Of a stretch of 64,000 nucleotides of DNA, positions 1-8,703 are shown piece after piece. Each line of letters opens with the position of its first letter. Positions within the stretch are counted from its first letter, which is position 1. Under the pieces are notes generated by a model, which worked only from the letters and a program-made list of their open reading frames with translations, was not told the origin of the DNA and searched no databases. This DNA is from Bacillota bacterium (GTDB taxonomy: Bacteria > Bacillota > Limnochordia > Darwinibacteriales > DTU012). The DNA lies in NCBI GenBank assembly GCA_012521185.1, contig JAAYMV010000089.1:1-64000 (forward strand). The letters run 5' to 3'. A program made the position numbers and the translations under genes.

Positions 1-7
1 CATTTGA

Positions 8-1129
8 TTATTTCAGCCATTGAAGAATTTGATCTAAAACAACAGAATCTGACATGATTGTATTATGATTAACCGGAAATTCTGCAGTTTCAAATTTTAA
101 ACGATATTCATCCATTGACAACCCAATACCAAGTGCGCTATCTTTTTCAACAACGGCATCACTTACGATTGATTTTAATTCCTCATTGGAAAATAGCTCT
201 AGTATATCCCAATAAATGGATAAATGGCCTTTACTGGTACCAGCGACAAAATAATATTCAACATCCAAGGGCTCAATCAAACTATTTAATTCCGCAATAA
301 ATGCTGAACTAACAATTAAATCTCCTATTTCCGGAATGAATTGGTCAACTTTAATAGCTGCACTATTGATGGATTCACCATAATCAACGCCTAAATGGGG
401 TGTGGCTAGCGTAATTAGGCGTTTTACCCTTGAACTAACAGCCGGATTTCCTTCAATAGCAACCCGGGATAATAATCCTCCTTGACTATGAGCTAAAATA
501 TTGATTTTACTATTTTCAGGCACACCTTGGCAAATAATAGTTTCTAACCAAGCAGCATATTGTTGCAATGGATATCCTGTACCATAATCTACCGCATATA
601 TTTCTAAATCAGGTCGAAATCGGCTTAAATATTTAGCGGCATCTGTCCAAGCTAAGTAATCACCCGTAAATAATCCATGAATCATTAATAAGACTTCTTT
701 ATCAGTATCAACCGACATAAAAGTACCACTTTCTTGTCCTATTTGATAAATAGGCTTTTCCGTCCAGTTTCCATCTATGAAATGATAAACAACCATATTG
801 TCTTGGGTAAAGTCATGAACTAACTCAATAAACCGCGAAGAATAATAGACTACTGGAGCTAAAGAGGTTTGCAAGGCATAGTAATTGTTCCCGACAGTTA
901 TTGATGGTCCCCTAGTACCAAAATCAAACTGTATCCAAGCATCAGGAGGTAAATTAGAGTTTGAATTAAGTCTTCCAGACTCAACTAGAGTTTGTTGAGG
1001 TGCTTGCCATTCTAGAAAAATAACAAAATTAGAGTGTTTATCAGCTGCGCTTGCAACTAGTGAAATGCTAAATAATAACAGGATCATTAATCTAATAAGA
1101 GTTTTGACTTTACCATATTTAAGCTGCAT
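8..1129 (-). CDS. Secreted lipase-like alpha/beta hydrolase
   Basis: Predicted exported serine hydrolase of 373 aa; the true substrate is unknown. I start it at the ATG at 1129 because GGAGGAAG lies five bases upstream and the protein then begins with a normal signal peptide (charged start, hydrophobic core, about residues 10-29). The open frame continues 30 codons further up but has no RBS there. Seen motifs: oxyanion HG near residue 151, nucleophile elbow AHSQGG with Ser215, a lipase-like SDAVV motif with Asp324, and a C-terminal NHN with His355, giving a complete Ser-Asp-His triad. Resembles triacylglycerol lipase/PGAP1-like families. It lies downstream of the yneA-like gene, separated by a terminator, so it is probably a separate unit. 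Confidence 0.8.
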   Translation of the reverse strand: MQLKYGKVKTLIRLMILLLFSISLVASAADKHSNFVIFLEWQAPQQTLVESGRLNSNSNLPPDAWIQFDFGTRGPSITVGNNYYALQTSLAPVVYYSSRFIELVHDFTQDNMVVYHFIDGNWTEKPIYQIGQESGTFMSVDTDKEVLLMIHGLFTGDYLAWTDAAKYLSRFRPDLEIYAVDYGTGYPLQQYAAWLETIICQGVPENSKINILAHSQGGLLSRVAIEGNPAVSSRVKRLITLATPHLGVDYGESINSAAIKVDQFIPEIGDLIVSSAFIAELNSLIEPLDVEYYFVAGTSKGHLSIYWDILELFSNEELKSIVSDAVVEKDSALGIGLSMDEYRLKFETAEFPVNHNTIMSDSVVLDQILQWLK

Positions 1130-1215
1130 TTCTACTTCCTCCAATCGTAATAAGTAATTATAGTCAGAAGAGCCTGCTGGAGTCAAGTAGAAAGACTTAA
1201 GGAAACTAATAACAA

Positions 1216-1249
1216 ACAAATAAAAAGCTCATTTGAGCTTTTTATTTGT
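1216..1249 (-). terminator. Terminator of the LysM (yneA-like) gene
   Basis: A 16-bp perfect inverted repeat (1216-1231 with 1234-1249) followed on the minus strand by a T-rich tract. It overlaps the stop codon of the LysM gene and separates it from the hydrolase. Confidence 0.75.
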
Positions 1250-1554
1250 CAAAGGGTAGCTTGGTATACTGGAACTTTTAAAACTTGTCCAGGTATTATA
1301 TTAGCAGTCTGCAGCTGATTTTCCGATTGAATCACCCAAATAACTTTACGCGGATCTTCAACGGGTACTACTTGTTTAGCAATACTCCATAATGTATCTC
1401 CATTTTCTACGGTTATTTCTATGAAATCGACAGTATATTGCTGAGCAGCATTTCCAGTAGTGATACCAATTAAATGACTTAGGAAGAAACCTAACACGAA
1501 GGCAAATACAACTATACTGAAAACTGATAATAAGTTCCTATATTTCATTTGCAT
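1249..1554 (-). CDS. yneA: YneA-like LysM protein, probable SOS cell-division inhibitor
   Basis: A 101-aa protein with one N-terminal membrane helix (about residues 10-32) and a C-terminal LysM peptidoglycan-binding domain (about 46-97, containing GDTLWSIA and the PGQVLKVP end). This is the layout of Bacillus YneA, which delays division during DNA damage. The gene is divergent from lexA, exactly as in Bacillus, and its promoter carries two LexA boxes, so SOS induction is likely. ATG at 1554 is preferred over the ATG two codons later because AGGAG is correctly spaced for the first. Role is inferred from architecture and context; LysM proteins also have other functions. Confidence 0.8.
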   Translation of the reverse strand: MQMKYRNLLSVFSIVVFAFVLGFFLSHLIGITTGNAAQQYTVDFIEITVENGDTLWSIAKQVVPVEDPRKVIWVIQSENQLQTANIIPGQVLKVPVYQATL

Positions 1555-1572
1555 CCACTCTCCTGTCGGTTA

Positions 1573-1584
1573 GAACGTTTGTTC
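1573..1584. promoter_or_regulatory. LexA box 1 (yneA side)
   Basis: GAAC-GTTT-GTTC, flanked symmetrically by A and T, is an excellent match to the Gram-positive SOS box core (GAAC-N4-GTTC). It lies just downstream of the yneA -10 element. Confidence 0.85.
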
Positions 1585-1597
1585 TTTTTTTGAGTTT

Positions 1598-1626
1598 AGT
1601 ATAAACCGGAACGTATGTTTTGTCAA
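1598..1626 (-). promoter_or_regulatory. Sigma-A promoter of yneA-like gene
   Basis: Minus strand TTGACA (1626-1621), 17-base spacer, TATACT (1603-1598): near-consensus. LexA box 2 fills the spacer, so bound LexA would block RNA polymerase. Confidence 0.8.
1609..1620. promoter_or_regulatory. LexA box 2
   Basis: GAAC-GTAT-GTTT, one mismatch from the palindromic core, placed between the -35 and -10 of the yneA promoter. Confidence 0.7.
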
Positions 1627-1667
1627 GGGCAAAAACAAAATTATTTCTACTTTTTTTAACAAAAAGA

Positions 1668-1706
1668 GAACAAGAGTTTGAAATGCGTATTATCCTGTGT
1701 TATAAT
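1668..1706 (+). promoter_or_regulatory. lexA promoter with overlapping LexA box 3
   Basis: TTGAAA (1678-1683), 17-base spacer, TATAAT (1701-1706). A weaker box GAAC-AAGA-GTTT (1668-1679) overlaps the -35 element, which would give autorepression of lexA. Confidence 0.75.
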
Positions 1707-1754
1707 TAAAAAGACAATAAACCCCGTTGGTGAAACTGGAGGGAGAATTACAAG

Positions 1755-2390
1755 ATGACAAGCAAAACATTAAGTGAGAGACAAAAAAGTATTTTAAAAT
1801 TTATTCAAGAGGAAGTAGCAAAAAAGGGATATCCCCCTTCAGTGCGGGAAATTGGCTCTGCAGTAGGATTAGCATCTAGTTCTACTGTTCACTCTCATCT
1901 TAAAAAATTGGAGCAATATGGCTATTTACGACGAGATCCAACTAAGCCTCGTGCTATAGAGGTATTATATTCTGAAGATGGGACTGCTGTTGATCAGGCC
2001 TTGAACAAATCCGTAGTGAATGTACCTGTTGTCGGCCAAGTTACAGCTGGAGCGCCAATTTTAGCAGTGGAAAATGTTGAGGATTACTTTCCCCTACCCC
2101 GTGAGTTTGTAAAAGAAGGAGATACATTTATCCTCCGAATTAAAGGAGATAGTATGATTGAGGCTGGCATTTTTGATCGGGACTATGTTGTAGTACAAAA
2201 AACGTCAGCTGCCAATAATGGAGATATTGTTGTAGCATTAATTAACGATCAAGAAGCGACTGTGAAACGATTTTACCACGAAGGAGATCATATTCGCTTA
2301 CAACCAGAAAATTCAGCAATGGCTCCAATTATTGTCAAGGATGTACTAATCATTGGTAAGATCATCGGTCTTTTCCGCAAAGTATATTAA
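1755..2390 (+). CDS. lexA: LexA repressor, SOS regulator
   Basis: A 211-aa LexA of normal length. The N-terminal winged helix-turn-helix (about 1-70, with the conserved YPPSVREIG) binds SOS boxes. The C-terminal S24 autoprotease domain has the Ala98-Gly99 cleavage site in the VTAGAP motif, Ser133 in GDSM, and Lys171 in ATVKRF. RecA filaments trigger self-cleavage and derepression. The ATG follows GGAGGGAG at good spacing. Three LexA boxes lie in the shared region with the divergent yneA-like gene, so both genes are probably controlled by LexA itself. All catalytic residues are intact. Confidence 0.97.
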   Translation: MTSKTLSERQKSILKFIQEEVAKKGYPPSVREIGSAVGLASSSTVHSHLKKLEQYGYLRRDPTKPRAIEVLYSEDGTAVDQALNKSVVNVPVVGQVTAGAPILAVENVEDYFPLPREFVKEGDTFILRIKGDSMIEAGIFDRDYVVVQKTSAANNGDIVVALINDQEATVKRFYHEGDHIRLQPENSAMAPIIVKDVLIIGKIIGLFRKVY

Positions 2391-2420
2391 AAAACGCTAG
2401 GTTAACAAACCTAGCGTTTA
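2391..2420. terminator. Bidirectional terminator between lexA and pectinesterase
   Basis: 12-bp stem (2392-2403 with 2408-2419), 4-base loop, with T-runs on both strands. It serves the two convergent genes. Confidence 0.8.
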
Positions 2421-2426
2421 TAGTTA

Positions 2427-5102
2427 CTATTCAGTTTTGAAATCTTGGAATTCAAGCCTGAAGTTATCGAAGTAGAATTCCATTTGATGAGCTGTTTCAT
2501 AATTATCCATATATACTGCGAAGAATAATCCTTGGTTAAGATCGATTTCTTTTGGAAATGCTGGACTATTCCCTACTACATCAGGAACAGCGATTTCAAA
2601 GGCTGTTTGATTTAAAATAGTATTTTCATCACGGTTATAAAGTGTGGTCGTAATCATTTGTGTATTTAGATCAATATCAGCTACAATCCGATACCATTTA
2701 TTGGCCATCTTATCGTTTACGTGTAATTGAGTGCGATCACCATTTATTCTGGTGTTAAGTGCGTTAAACATATTAATTTGACGCCAGCCACGATGAAGCC
2801 CCCAACGCAAGAATCTTGTTTGGTCTTCACTGCTGTTTCCTTGATTTGCCAGACTAGTTACTAAATCAAAATAGCTGTACTGATCAGACATTAGACTTGT
2901 TGATTCTAGCAAAAAGTCAAAGCTGAAACGCAAGGTATCAGTGTTTTCTAAAGAGTTACCTTTAGCTTTTATAGCCGCTAATAAATCCCAATAGCCGCCA
3001 ATATGTGGTGGTAAAATGACTCCCTCTGCTTTAATAAACTTATAAACTACGTTGTTTGAACCTAAATTAGCTGATTCATCACCGTTACTAATATACCTAA
3101 TCATATCAAAACCAGCATTACTACCATTAGCAATTGGAGTAGCCCAAGCTTCCACAAAGTCAGCGGTTTCAATTACGATGGTTTCAAGAATGCCAGCTCG
3201 AACATTTAGTGTTTTAGTTTCATTTGCTTGACCAGCAACCTGCACAATTTCTTCTGGACCTACTCTATGGCCTTGATCGGCAGAAAGAAGAACCTCATAA
3301 CTGCCTGCTGGTAAGTATTCAACTAAGTAGTCAACCGTTTTTTGTCCTTTTGGAACTTGAACTTTAGCCTTTTTCAAAATGACACCGTCTTGAACAAAGA
3401 CCATGTCTACGTTTACATTTTTATCAGAAACCATGGCTAAAGAAACAGTTCCTTTTACATTGAAGCTGTTATCAGCAGTAGTTCTAGCAGTCACTGGGAA
3501 GGCGATTGCTTTCTTATCCCCATGGCCATTAGCTAAATCTTTTACATATAAAGTGACAGTGGCATTAACTGTTGGTTCACCAAAGGCTGGTCTAATTAAT
3601 CGGACTGTTTTACCATCTTCGCTTACAACAGCATATGGACTATCTGATTCCCAGGCGAAGACATATCCTGTTGGTGCCTCTGGAAGTACTACAATATCTC
3701 CTGCAACATTAGAGTCAATTTTTACTGTTTGAATCACCTGATAGATCCATTGATATTGCTCAGCTAAACCAAGTGGATCCCAGCCGTCTGTCCCTTTTAA
3801 GTAATTATAAGGATTAAACTCTAAGGCTTGCCATTCATTGATTACTGAACCCATTGGTGCTAAACGGTTAACTACTCGCATAGAAGTATCAATTGGCAGA
3901 CCTTGTTCATCAACGGAACCATATTCATAAAACCTAGCTTCATCTTTTTGAGTATTGCTCATATTGGTCCAGCCTTCATTACCAATCAAAGAAATATTTT
4001 GTACACTCTTAATGGTGGTACCGATAAAAGTAACTTGAGCTCCTAGCGGACTGCTCCATGGACGACCTAAGTTACCAGCATTTGGACGTTTGTCTAAGCG
4101 GTAATCTACAACACAATTCCAGAATAGATAACCATATGGATCGGTCGAAGCATGAGCGCCGGCTGTAATGGTTCCGGTTTTTCCAGTATCAGTGTAACCG
4201 GCAAACACTAAATTACATTGATTAAATACTGCAGTAGCACCACCATAGATGTAATCGGTCCCACCCATAATGGTACAGTTATCAAACAAAATCCGATTGC
4301 TGCCAACATATAATGTATCTTGCTTACTTCTAATAATACAATTGCGGATTATAGTTCGGTCTGAATCAGTATGCAGGGCAGCTGCTCTTTCAGTATAGGC
4401 TTCCTTCTCTACTTCAGTGCTACCTGCACCTAAATGAGCACGTGCTGGTTTTATACTTGGTTGTGGCTCTGGTGTAACACCAGCGTCAATTTCTTCTTGC
4501 GTTACATAAAAGTTAAAACTGCTTTCAAACGTAATATTTTCAGCGATGAAACCTGTTGCACTTCGCTCAAGCTTCACAGCACAGCCCCAGCGATCAGGTT
4601 TTCCAAGTACTCCACCTTTAACTGATTTATTTTGGTGAAGAACTCCATTCTTATCATAATAGGAAATCGTACTAACGCTATCACCAATATTATATCTAGT
4701 TAAACCTTCCCATGTAGCATCAGCAGACCAATCAACATTTGGATCATAAAAGCCATCAGTGCCTACATTATTATAAACGTAACCTATTCCGTAATACCAA
4801 GTAAGAACAACTTTTTCTGGATCTCCTGAAGCACTTCTAAAAGTTAGATAAGGCTTATCAACGATGATTTGTTCCCGATAAACACCATCAGCTATTTCGA
4901 TAATTACTCGATCTGCTTCCCTTGTAACATAGGGTGCTGCAGCAACTGCTTCTGTTACAGTTTTATATCTGTTTTGTGCTGGATCAGATTCTTGACTGCC
5001 ATCCACATAAATTATTGTTTTTGCTTCTGCGGCAGTTGACATAAAAATAAAACACAGAAATAACAACAACAATTTAGAACACCTTTTAATTACTTTAAAC
5101 AT
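2427..5102 (-). CDS. Large secreted pectinesterase (CE8) with C-terminal accessory domains
   Basis: An 891-aa exported pectin methylesterase. ATG at 5102 is chosen for its AGGAGG and because a clear signal peptide (about residues 1-27, ending at AEA) follows directly. Catalytic domain about 28-450 with the family motifs GVYREQ, SKQDTLY (Asp262), TDYIYGG (Asp283) and LGRPW (Arg347), so the active site is intact. After it come an Ig-like region (about 455-545), a carboxypeptidase-regulatory-like beta domain (about 555-640) and a C-terminal region resembling a concanavalin-like sugar-binding fold. It removes methyl esters from pectin outside the cell. It stands alone, without other pectin genes here, and a 17-base palindrome lies just upstream of its RBS. 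Confidence 0.88.
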   Translation of the reverse strand: MFKVIKRCSKLLLLFLCFIFMSTAAEAKTIIYVDGSQESDPAQNRYKTVTEAVAAAPYVTREADRVIIEIADGVYREQIIVDKPYLTFRSASGDPEKVVLTWYYGIGYVYNNVGTDGFYDPNVDWSADATWEGLTRYNIGDSVSTISYYDKNGVLHQNKSVKGGVLGKPDRWGCAVKLERSATGFIAENITFESSFNFYVTQEEIDAGVTPEPQPSIKPARAHLGAGSTEVEKEAYTERAAALHTDSDRTIIRNCIIRSKQDTLYVGSNRILFDNCTIMGGTDYIYGGATAVFNQCNLVFAGYTDTGKTGTITAGAHASTDPYGYLFWNCVVDYRLDKRPNAGNLGRPWSSPLGAQVTFIGTTIKSVQNISLIGNEGWTNMSNTQKDEARFYEYGSVDEQGLPIDTSMRVVNRLAPMGSVINEWQALEFNPYNYLKGTDGWDPLGLAEQYQWIYQVIQTVKIDSNVAGDIVVLPEAPTGYVFAWESDSPYAVVSEDGKTVRLIRPAFGEPTVNATVTLYVKDLANGHGDKKAIAFPVTARTTADNSFNVKGTVSLAMVSDKNVNVDMVFVQDGVILKKAKVQVPKGQKTVDYLVEYLPAGSYEVLLSADQGHRVGPEEIVQVAGQANETKTLNVRAGILETIVIETADFVEAWATPIANGSNAGFDMIRYISNGDESANLGSNNVVYKFIKAEGVILPPHIGGYWDLLAAIKAKGNSLENTDTLRFSFDFLLESTSLMSDQYSYFDLVTSLANQGNSSEDQTRFLRWGLHRGWRQINMFNALNTRINGDRTQLHVNDKMANKWYRIVADIDLNTQMITTTLYNRDENTILNQTAFEIAVPDVVGNSPAFPKEIDLNQGLFFAVYMDNYETAHQMEFYFDNFRLEFQDFKTE

Positions 5103-5133
5103 TGATATCCTCCTGTTATTTTTGTATTGTAGT

Positions 5134-5150
5134 TTGATGACTTTCATCAA
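5134..5150. promoter_or_regulatory. Candidate operator of the pectinesterase gene
   Basis: Perfect palindrome TTGATGA-CTT-TCATCAA, 32 bases upstream of the pectinesterase start. The position and symmetry suit a repressor site; the regulator is unknown. Confidence 0.45.
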
Positions 5151-5226
5151 TTTCTATTTTCAACATATTTTTGGTAATTCCTGTTAAATAAAATTATTAT
5201 TTATCTATTTAGCAAGCTAAACATAG

Positions 5227-5255
5227 AAAAGAGCAACTATTGCAGTTGCTCTTTT
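5227..5255 (-). terminator. Terminator of the 119-aa gene
   Basis: 12-bp stem (5227-5238 with 5244-5255) with a 5-base loop, ending in TTTT on the minus strand, 14 bases past the stop codon. Confidence 0.75.
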
Positions 5256-5268
5256 CTGCTTTATTGCT

Positions 5269-5628
5269 CTACTTTCGGATTGCTATCCCACCTATTTGCT
5301 GTTCAGTATTATTTGGAGATTCAACACCGAGAATGCTAAAAAACATCTCTAAGGCCTGGCGATTACCAATTCTTTCTGGTTCATCACGATCCTCAGGAAA
5401 AACAAAAGGTAGATTAGCGTACTCTTCTAGAGCATAATGATACGCATAATCTACCCCGTGTTCATTTATTAATTCCATGAGTTTTGTATATGTTTGACGC
5501 CGACCTTCAGCCTGCAGGCTCCAATACTCTGGTTCAGAGGTTAATTGACTCACTAGATGATCCTGTTTAGCTAAGCGTTTAAACTTCTTTAAACCTTTTA
5601 GAGCATCTTCTTTGCTTACCACTATCAT
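5269..5628 (-). CDS. Small hypothetical protein
   Basis: Unrecognised 119-aa soluble protein, mostly predicted helix, with a lysine-rich start (DALKGLKKFKR) and an acidic middle (VFPEDRDEPERIG). No cysteine pairs, signal peptide or membrane helix. I prefer the ATG at 5628, preceded by AAGGGGG, over an in-frame ATG at 5661 with a weaker site. A 58-aa gene lies 87 bases upstream in the same direction and a terminator follows, so the two may form a small operon. No function can be assigned. Confidence 0.6.
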   Translation of the reverse strand: MIVVSKEDALKGLKKFKRLAKQDHLVSQLTSEPEYWSLQAEGRRQTYTKLMELINEHGVDYAYHYALEEYANLPFVFPEDRDEPERIGNRQALEMFFSILGVESPNNTEQQIGGIAIRK

Positions 5629-5715
5629 GGCAAATTCCCCCTTTTTTAATATAAAAACCATCAGCTTCTCTTTTCTCTATGTTATATTTCGGTTGGATTT
5701 GCAGATTTAAATAGC

Positions 5716-5892
5716 TCATTGTTCATCCCGTACAACATAGATAAAAGAGGTTTTCCCATCATTTACTAAACAATAGTAGTCACAGATTCTTCCTTGATGT
5801 TCAAAAGAGCCGATATATTCCGCGTCCTCTAGTTCAACCAAATTGATCAGCTTGTCATCTCTCATTAGGTCAATATGATTGTTAACAACCAT
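5716..5892 (-). CDS. 58-aa small protein
   Basis: A short open frame starting with ATG at 5892 behind AAGGGGGG and ending with TGA at 5716. The product is 58 aa, acidic, and ends in a run that looks like beta strands (DAEYIGSFEHQGR, then DYYCLVNDG, then SFIYVVRDE). The pattern loosely recalls small DUF1292-type proteins but I cannot confirm this. It precedes the 119-aa gene on the same strand, with no terminator between. The strong RBS and sensible codon use support a real gene. Confidence 0.5.
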   Translation of the reverse strand: MVVNNHIDLMRDDKLINLVELEDAEYIGSFEHQGRICDYYCLVNDGKTSFIYVVRDEQ

Positions 5893-6041
5893 ATTCTGTT
5901 CCCCCCTTACATAATTGTATGTAGTTCCGAAGTCAGATGTGATTAGACATAGTATTGCTATTAACTGGTTGAACTATACACGGGACAAATCGAGCCTTTC
6001 ATTATATCAATTCGTCAGTGGAGTTAGATTTTGAGGGTAAA

Positions 6042-6065
6042 AAAGAGTAGTTTTCACTACTCTTT
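6042..6065 (-). terminator. Terminator of sigH-mgtC unit
   Basis: 10-bp stem (6042-6051 with 6056-6065) followed on the minus strand by TTTTTT; overlaps the mgtC-like stop codon. Confidence 0.8.
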
Positions 6066-6723
6066 ATTCAATAACTGCTTGTGATATACCAGATGTTGAT
6101 AATAGTTCACTCATTAAGCCTTCCACATTTTTGCCTGCTGTTTTGTTGATACTTAAAGTGATTAAGGCATTTCCTAAATCGTCATTATCAAAAGCTATAT
6201 TATTAACTTTAATATGGTATCTTGCTAAAAGTTGAAAGATAGCTACAAGTTGTCCTGGAGTATCGATAGTTCGAATCTTTAACACTCGAGACTCCTTTTT
6301 TCTTAATCCTACTTCTACATAATCTAATGCTAGTAGCGTAATAACTACTAAAATTGCTGTTAATATCGCAGGATAATACATTCCAGCCCCGACTGCCAGT
6401 CCTATTCCTGATACGGTCCATAGACTTGCTGCCGTAGTTAAGCCTTGAACATTAACCCCTTCGCGCATAATTGTGCCAGCACCAAGAAACCCAATTCCGC
6501 TAACTACACTAGCTGCGATTCGGCCAGGATCAAAATCAAGACCATGAGTAGGATAAAAAGCATATGCAGAAATCATCATGATCAAAGTTGAGCCAATAGA
6601 AACCAAAATATGAGTTCTAAATCCAGCTGGTCGTCCTAGTCTTTCACGTTCAATACCAATTAAACCTCCTAGAATAAATGAAACTACCAACCGAAGAGAG
6701 AAGTCAAAGATAGATAATTCCAC
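6064..6723 (-). CDS. MgtC/SapB family membrane protein
   Basis: A 219-aa membrane protein with about four to five helices in the first 135 residues, carrying the family signature GGLIGIERE followed by GRPAGFRTH and the GFLGAGTI segment. The C-terminal part (about 145-219) looks like the soluble ACT-like domain found in longer MgtC members. Family members are linked to magnesium limitation and to modulation of ATP synthase or membrane potential; the exact role here is unknown. Starts with GTG at 6723 behind AGGAGG. It lies 15 bases after sigH and is probably co-transcribed with it. Confidence 0.88.
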   Translation of the reverse strand: MELSIFDFSLRLVVSFILGGLIGIERERLGRPAGFRTHILVSIGSTLIMMISAYAFYPTHGLDFDPGRIAASVVSGIGFLGAGTIMREGVNVQGLTTAASLWTVSGIGLAVGAGMYYPAILTAILVVITLLALDYVEVGLRKKESRVLKIRTIDTPGQLVAIFQLLARYHIKVNNIAFDNDDLGNALITLSINKTAGKNVEGLMSELLSTSGISQAVIE

Positions 6724-6738
6724 GTCAACCCTCCTAAG

Positions 6739-7395
6739 TTATTCATCAGAAAGGTCTTCTGAATGCTGAATCCTTTCAATCTTAATTTTAACTCTACATA
6801 AAGCGTTGTCGATTGATTTGGTATGGACATCTAATCTTTCTGCTATTTCACGATAAGTATAACCAGCTAAATATAACTGAAACACTTCAAACTCAAAACT
6901 TGAGAAATGTCGCTTAATGGTTTCACCAGCCTTTTTCAGCTGATCACGAATAATTGCTACAGTCTCTGGATCATTCACTTTACTATTACTTAAAGTTTCT
7001 AATAATGTTCGATCACCTTCTGAATCATTAACTGGTTTATGCAATGAAGTATAGGAATTTAACGGAATATGCTTCTGACGAGTTGTACCCTTAATCGCAC
7101 TAATTACATTTCTTGTAATACATAGTTTTGCAAAAGCCCAAAAAGATGAAGTGCCTGCACTAAAATCTCTGATGGCTTTGTACAATCCGATCATACCTTC
7201 TTGAAACACATCATCCATTTCTCCACCCTGTAGGAAAAAAGAGCGTGTCCATGTATAAACCATTTTTTCGTACTTTTGCAATAAATACTCTTCAGCATCA
7301 GAGTTCCCAGCTTGAGCAAGTAAGACAATTTCCTCATCTGTTAAATTATCCCAAGGCGACTCAGGTAATCTAATTTGGCGCGCATATGCTCCCAT
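6739..7395 (-). CDS. sigH: RNA polymerase sigma factor SigH (sporulation onset)
   Basis: A 218-aa sigma-70 family protein very close in pattern to Bacillus Spo0H: region 2 with QEGMIGLYKAIRDF, then TRQKHIPLNSY, and region 4 with YREIAERL and KSIDNALCRVK. SigH drives transition-state and early sporulation genes, including spoIIA, whose sigma-H-like promoter is present in this window at 42016-42042. The start is ATG at 7395 with GGAGGGAAG at good spacing; a longer frame to 7413 has no RBS. It is followed at 15 bases by the mgtC-like gene. Confidence 0.93.
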   Translation of the reverse strand: MGAYARQIRLPESPWDNLTDEEIVLLAQAGNSDAEEYLLQKYEKMVYTWTRSFFLQGGEMDDVFQEGMIGLYKAIRDFSAGTSSFWAFAKLCITRNVISAIKGTTRQKHIPLNSYTSLHKPVNDSEGDRTLLETLSNSKVNDPETVAIIRDQLKKAGETIKRHFSSFEFEVFQLYLAGYTYREIAERLDVHTKSIDNALCRVKIKIERIQHSEDLSDE

Positions 7396-7486
7396 GTCTT
7401 CCCTCCAAAGCATAATATAATAATAAAATTATAACTTATTTCGACATGGAAGCTAATATTCCTGCTATTTTCTGGATAATAACCAA

Positions 7487-8698
7487 TTAACTAAATTCTT
7501 TTACCACTCTATTTAAAGCAATTTCAACATGTTCAATGCTCATACCACCTTGTAAATATACAATATAAGGTGGGCGTAATGGAGCGTCAGCACTGAGCTC
7601 AATTGAGGAACCTTGAATAAATGTTCCACCAGCCATTACCACTTGATCATCATAACCAGGCATTAAATCTGGTACAGGCACAAATTGTGAATCAATAGGT
7701 GAAGCTTGCTGAATCCCTTTACAAAAAGCAAGAATTTTCTCTGCATCACCTAACTGGATAGCTTGAATAATATCAGTCCGCTTTTCATTTGGTCTTGGTG
7801 AAACAGGATAACCTAAATCTTGAAAAACTTGAGCTGTCAAAATAGCACCTCGCATCGCTTGCCCTACTACATGAGGTGCAATAAGAAATCCTTGCATCAA
7901 GGTACGCATCAATCCGAAAGTAGCTCCTAATTGATTTCCTAAACCAGGTGCTGTCAGACTGTCAGCGCAGTCCATAACTAAATCATGATTACCAACAATG
8001 TAACCTCCACTAGGAGCCAAAGCACCACCAGGATTTTTAATTAATGATCCAGCCATCAAATTAGCACCCACTTCAGTAGGCTCCTTGATTTCGGCAAACT
8101 CACCATAGCAATTATCAACAAAGCAAATGCATTCGGGATTAATTGCCTTAACTACTTTAAATGCTTGCTCGATATCTGCGATAGGAATAGAAGGTCGCCA
8201 ACTATATCCTCTTGAGCGCTGCAACATAACCATACGAGTTTCCTTAGTTACTACTTTTCGAATTGCTTCATAATCCAGCTTACCCTCTTCAGTCAAGGAT
8301 ACTTCTTCGTAAACAATACCCTTGTTCATTAAGGAATTTTTTTCCTTTCCTCTTGTTCCAATAATCTGCTGCAAAGTATCGTATGGTGCTCCACTGATAG
8401 AAACCAGATGATCACCTGGTTTTAATACCGATAAACATAAATTTATGGCATGAGTACCAGATACAATCTGTGGTCTAACTAAGGCCGCTTCAGTTTTAAA
8501 AACAATAGAGAAAATTTCTTCTAGGGTCTCTCGACCTTGGTCATTGTAACCATAGCCAGTAGAGTTAGAAAAGCTGTAATCGCTGGCTTTTGCCTGTTGA
8601 AAGGCTTCTAAGACTTTTTCTTGATTAAATAAAGTTATTTCATCCAGCGATTCCCAAAACTCTTTTACTTTGTTTTTAGCATCTTTAACAACCGTCAT
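7487..8698 (-). CDS. ynbB: Methionine gamma-lyase/aluminium-resistance family PLP enzyme (YnbB-like)
   Basis: A 403-aa fold-type I pyridoxal-phosphate enzyme. Seen: the phosphate-binding region SGTHAI (about 80-85), the cofactor Asp195 in FVDNCYGEF, and Lys221 in SLIKNPGGA as the likely Schiff-base lysine. Matches the family annotated as aluminium resistance protein or methionine gamma-lyase family, close to Bacillus YnbB. True substrate not established. The spoVK-...-ynbB order is also seen in Bacillus. It begins five bases after the MFS gene stop, with GAGGAG somewhat far upstream, so it is probably co-transcribed. Confidence 0.88.
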   Translation of the reverse strand: MTVVKDAKNKVKEFWESLDEITLFNQEKVLEAFQQAKASDYSFSNSTGYGYNDQGRETLEEIFSIVFKTEAALVRPQIVSGTHAINLCLSVLKPGDHLVSISGAPYDTLQQIIGTRGKEKNSLMNKGIVYEEVSLTEEGKLDYEAIRKVVTKETRMVMLQRSRGYSWRPSIPIADIEQAFKVVKAINPECICFVDNCYGEFAEIKEPTEVGANLMAGSLIKNPGGALAPSGGYIVGNHDLVMDCADSLTAPGLGNQLGATFGLMRTLMQGFLIAPHVVGQAMRGAILTAQVFQDLGYPVSPRPNEKRTDIIQAIQLGDAEKILAFCKGIQQASPIDSQFVPVPDLMPGYDDQVVMAGGTFIQGSSIELSADAPLRPPYIVYLQGGMSIEHVEIALNRVVKEFS

Positions 8699-8703
8699 TA
8701 ATA

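Noticed and set aside
1-3. ATG on the minus strand at the window edge as a start of a further gene
   Set aside because: Only one codon is visible and no Shine-Dalgarno precedes it.
8-1219. Longer 403-aa version of the hydrolase
   Set aside because: The extra 30 codons have no RBS, run into the terminator of the neighbouring gene and would place the signal peptide internally.
4434-4625. Plus-strand frames inside pectinesterase and other minus-strand genes
   Set aside because: Shadows of the real coding frames: no RBS, no recognisable protein features.
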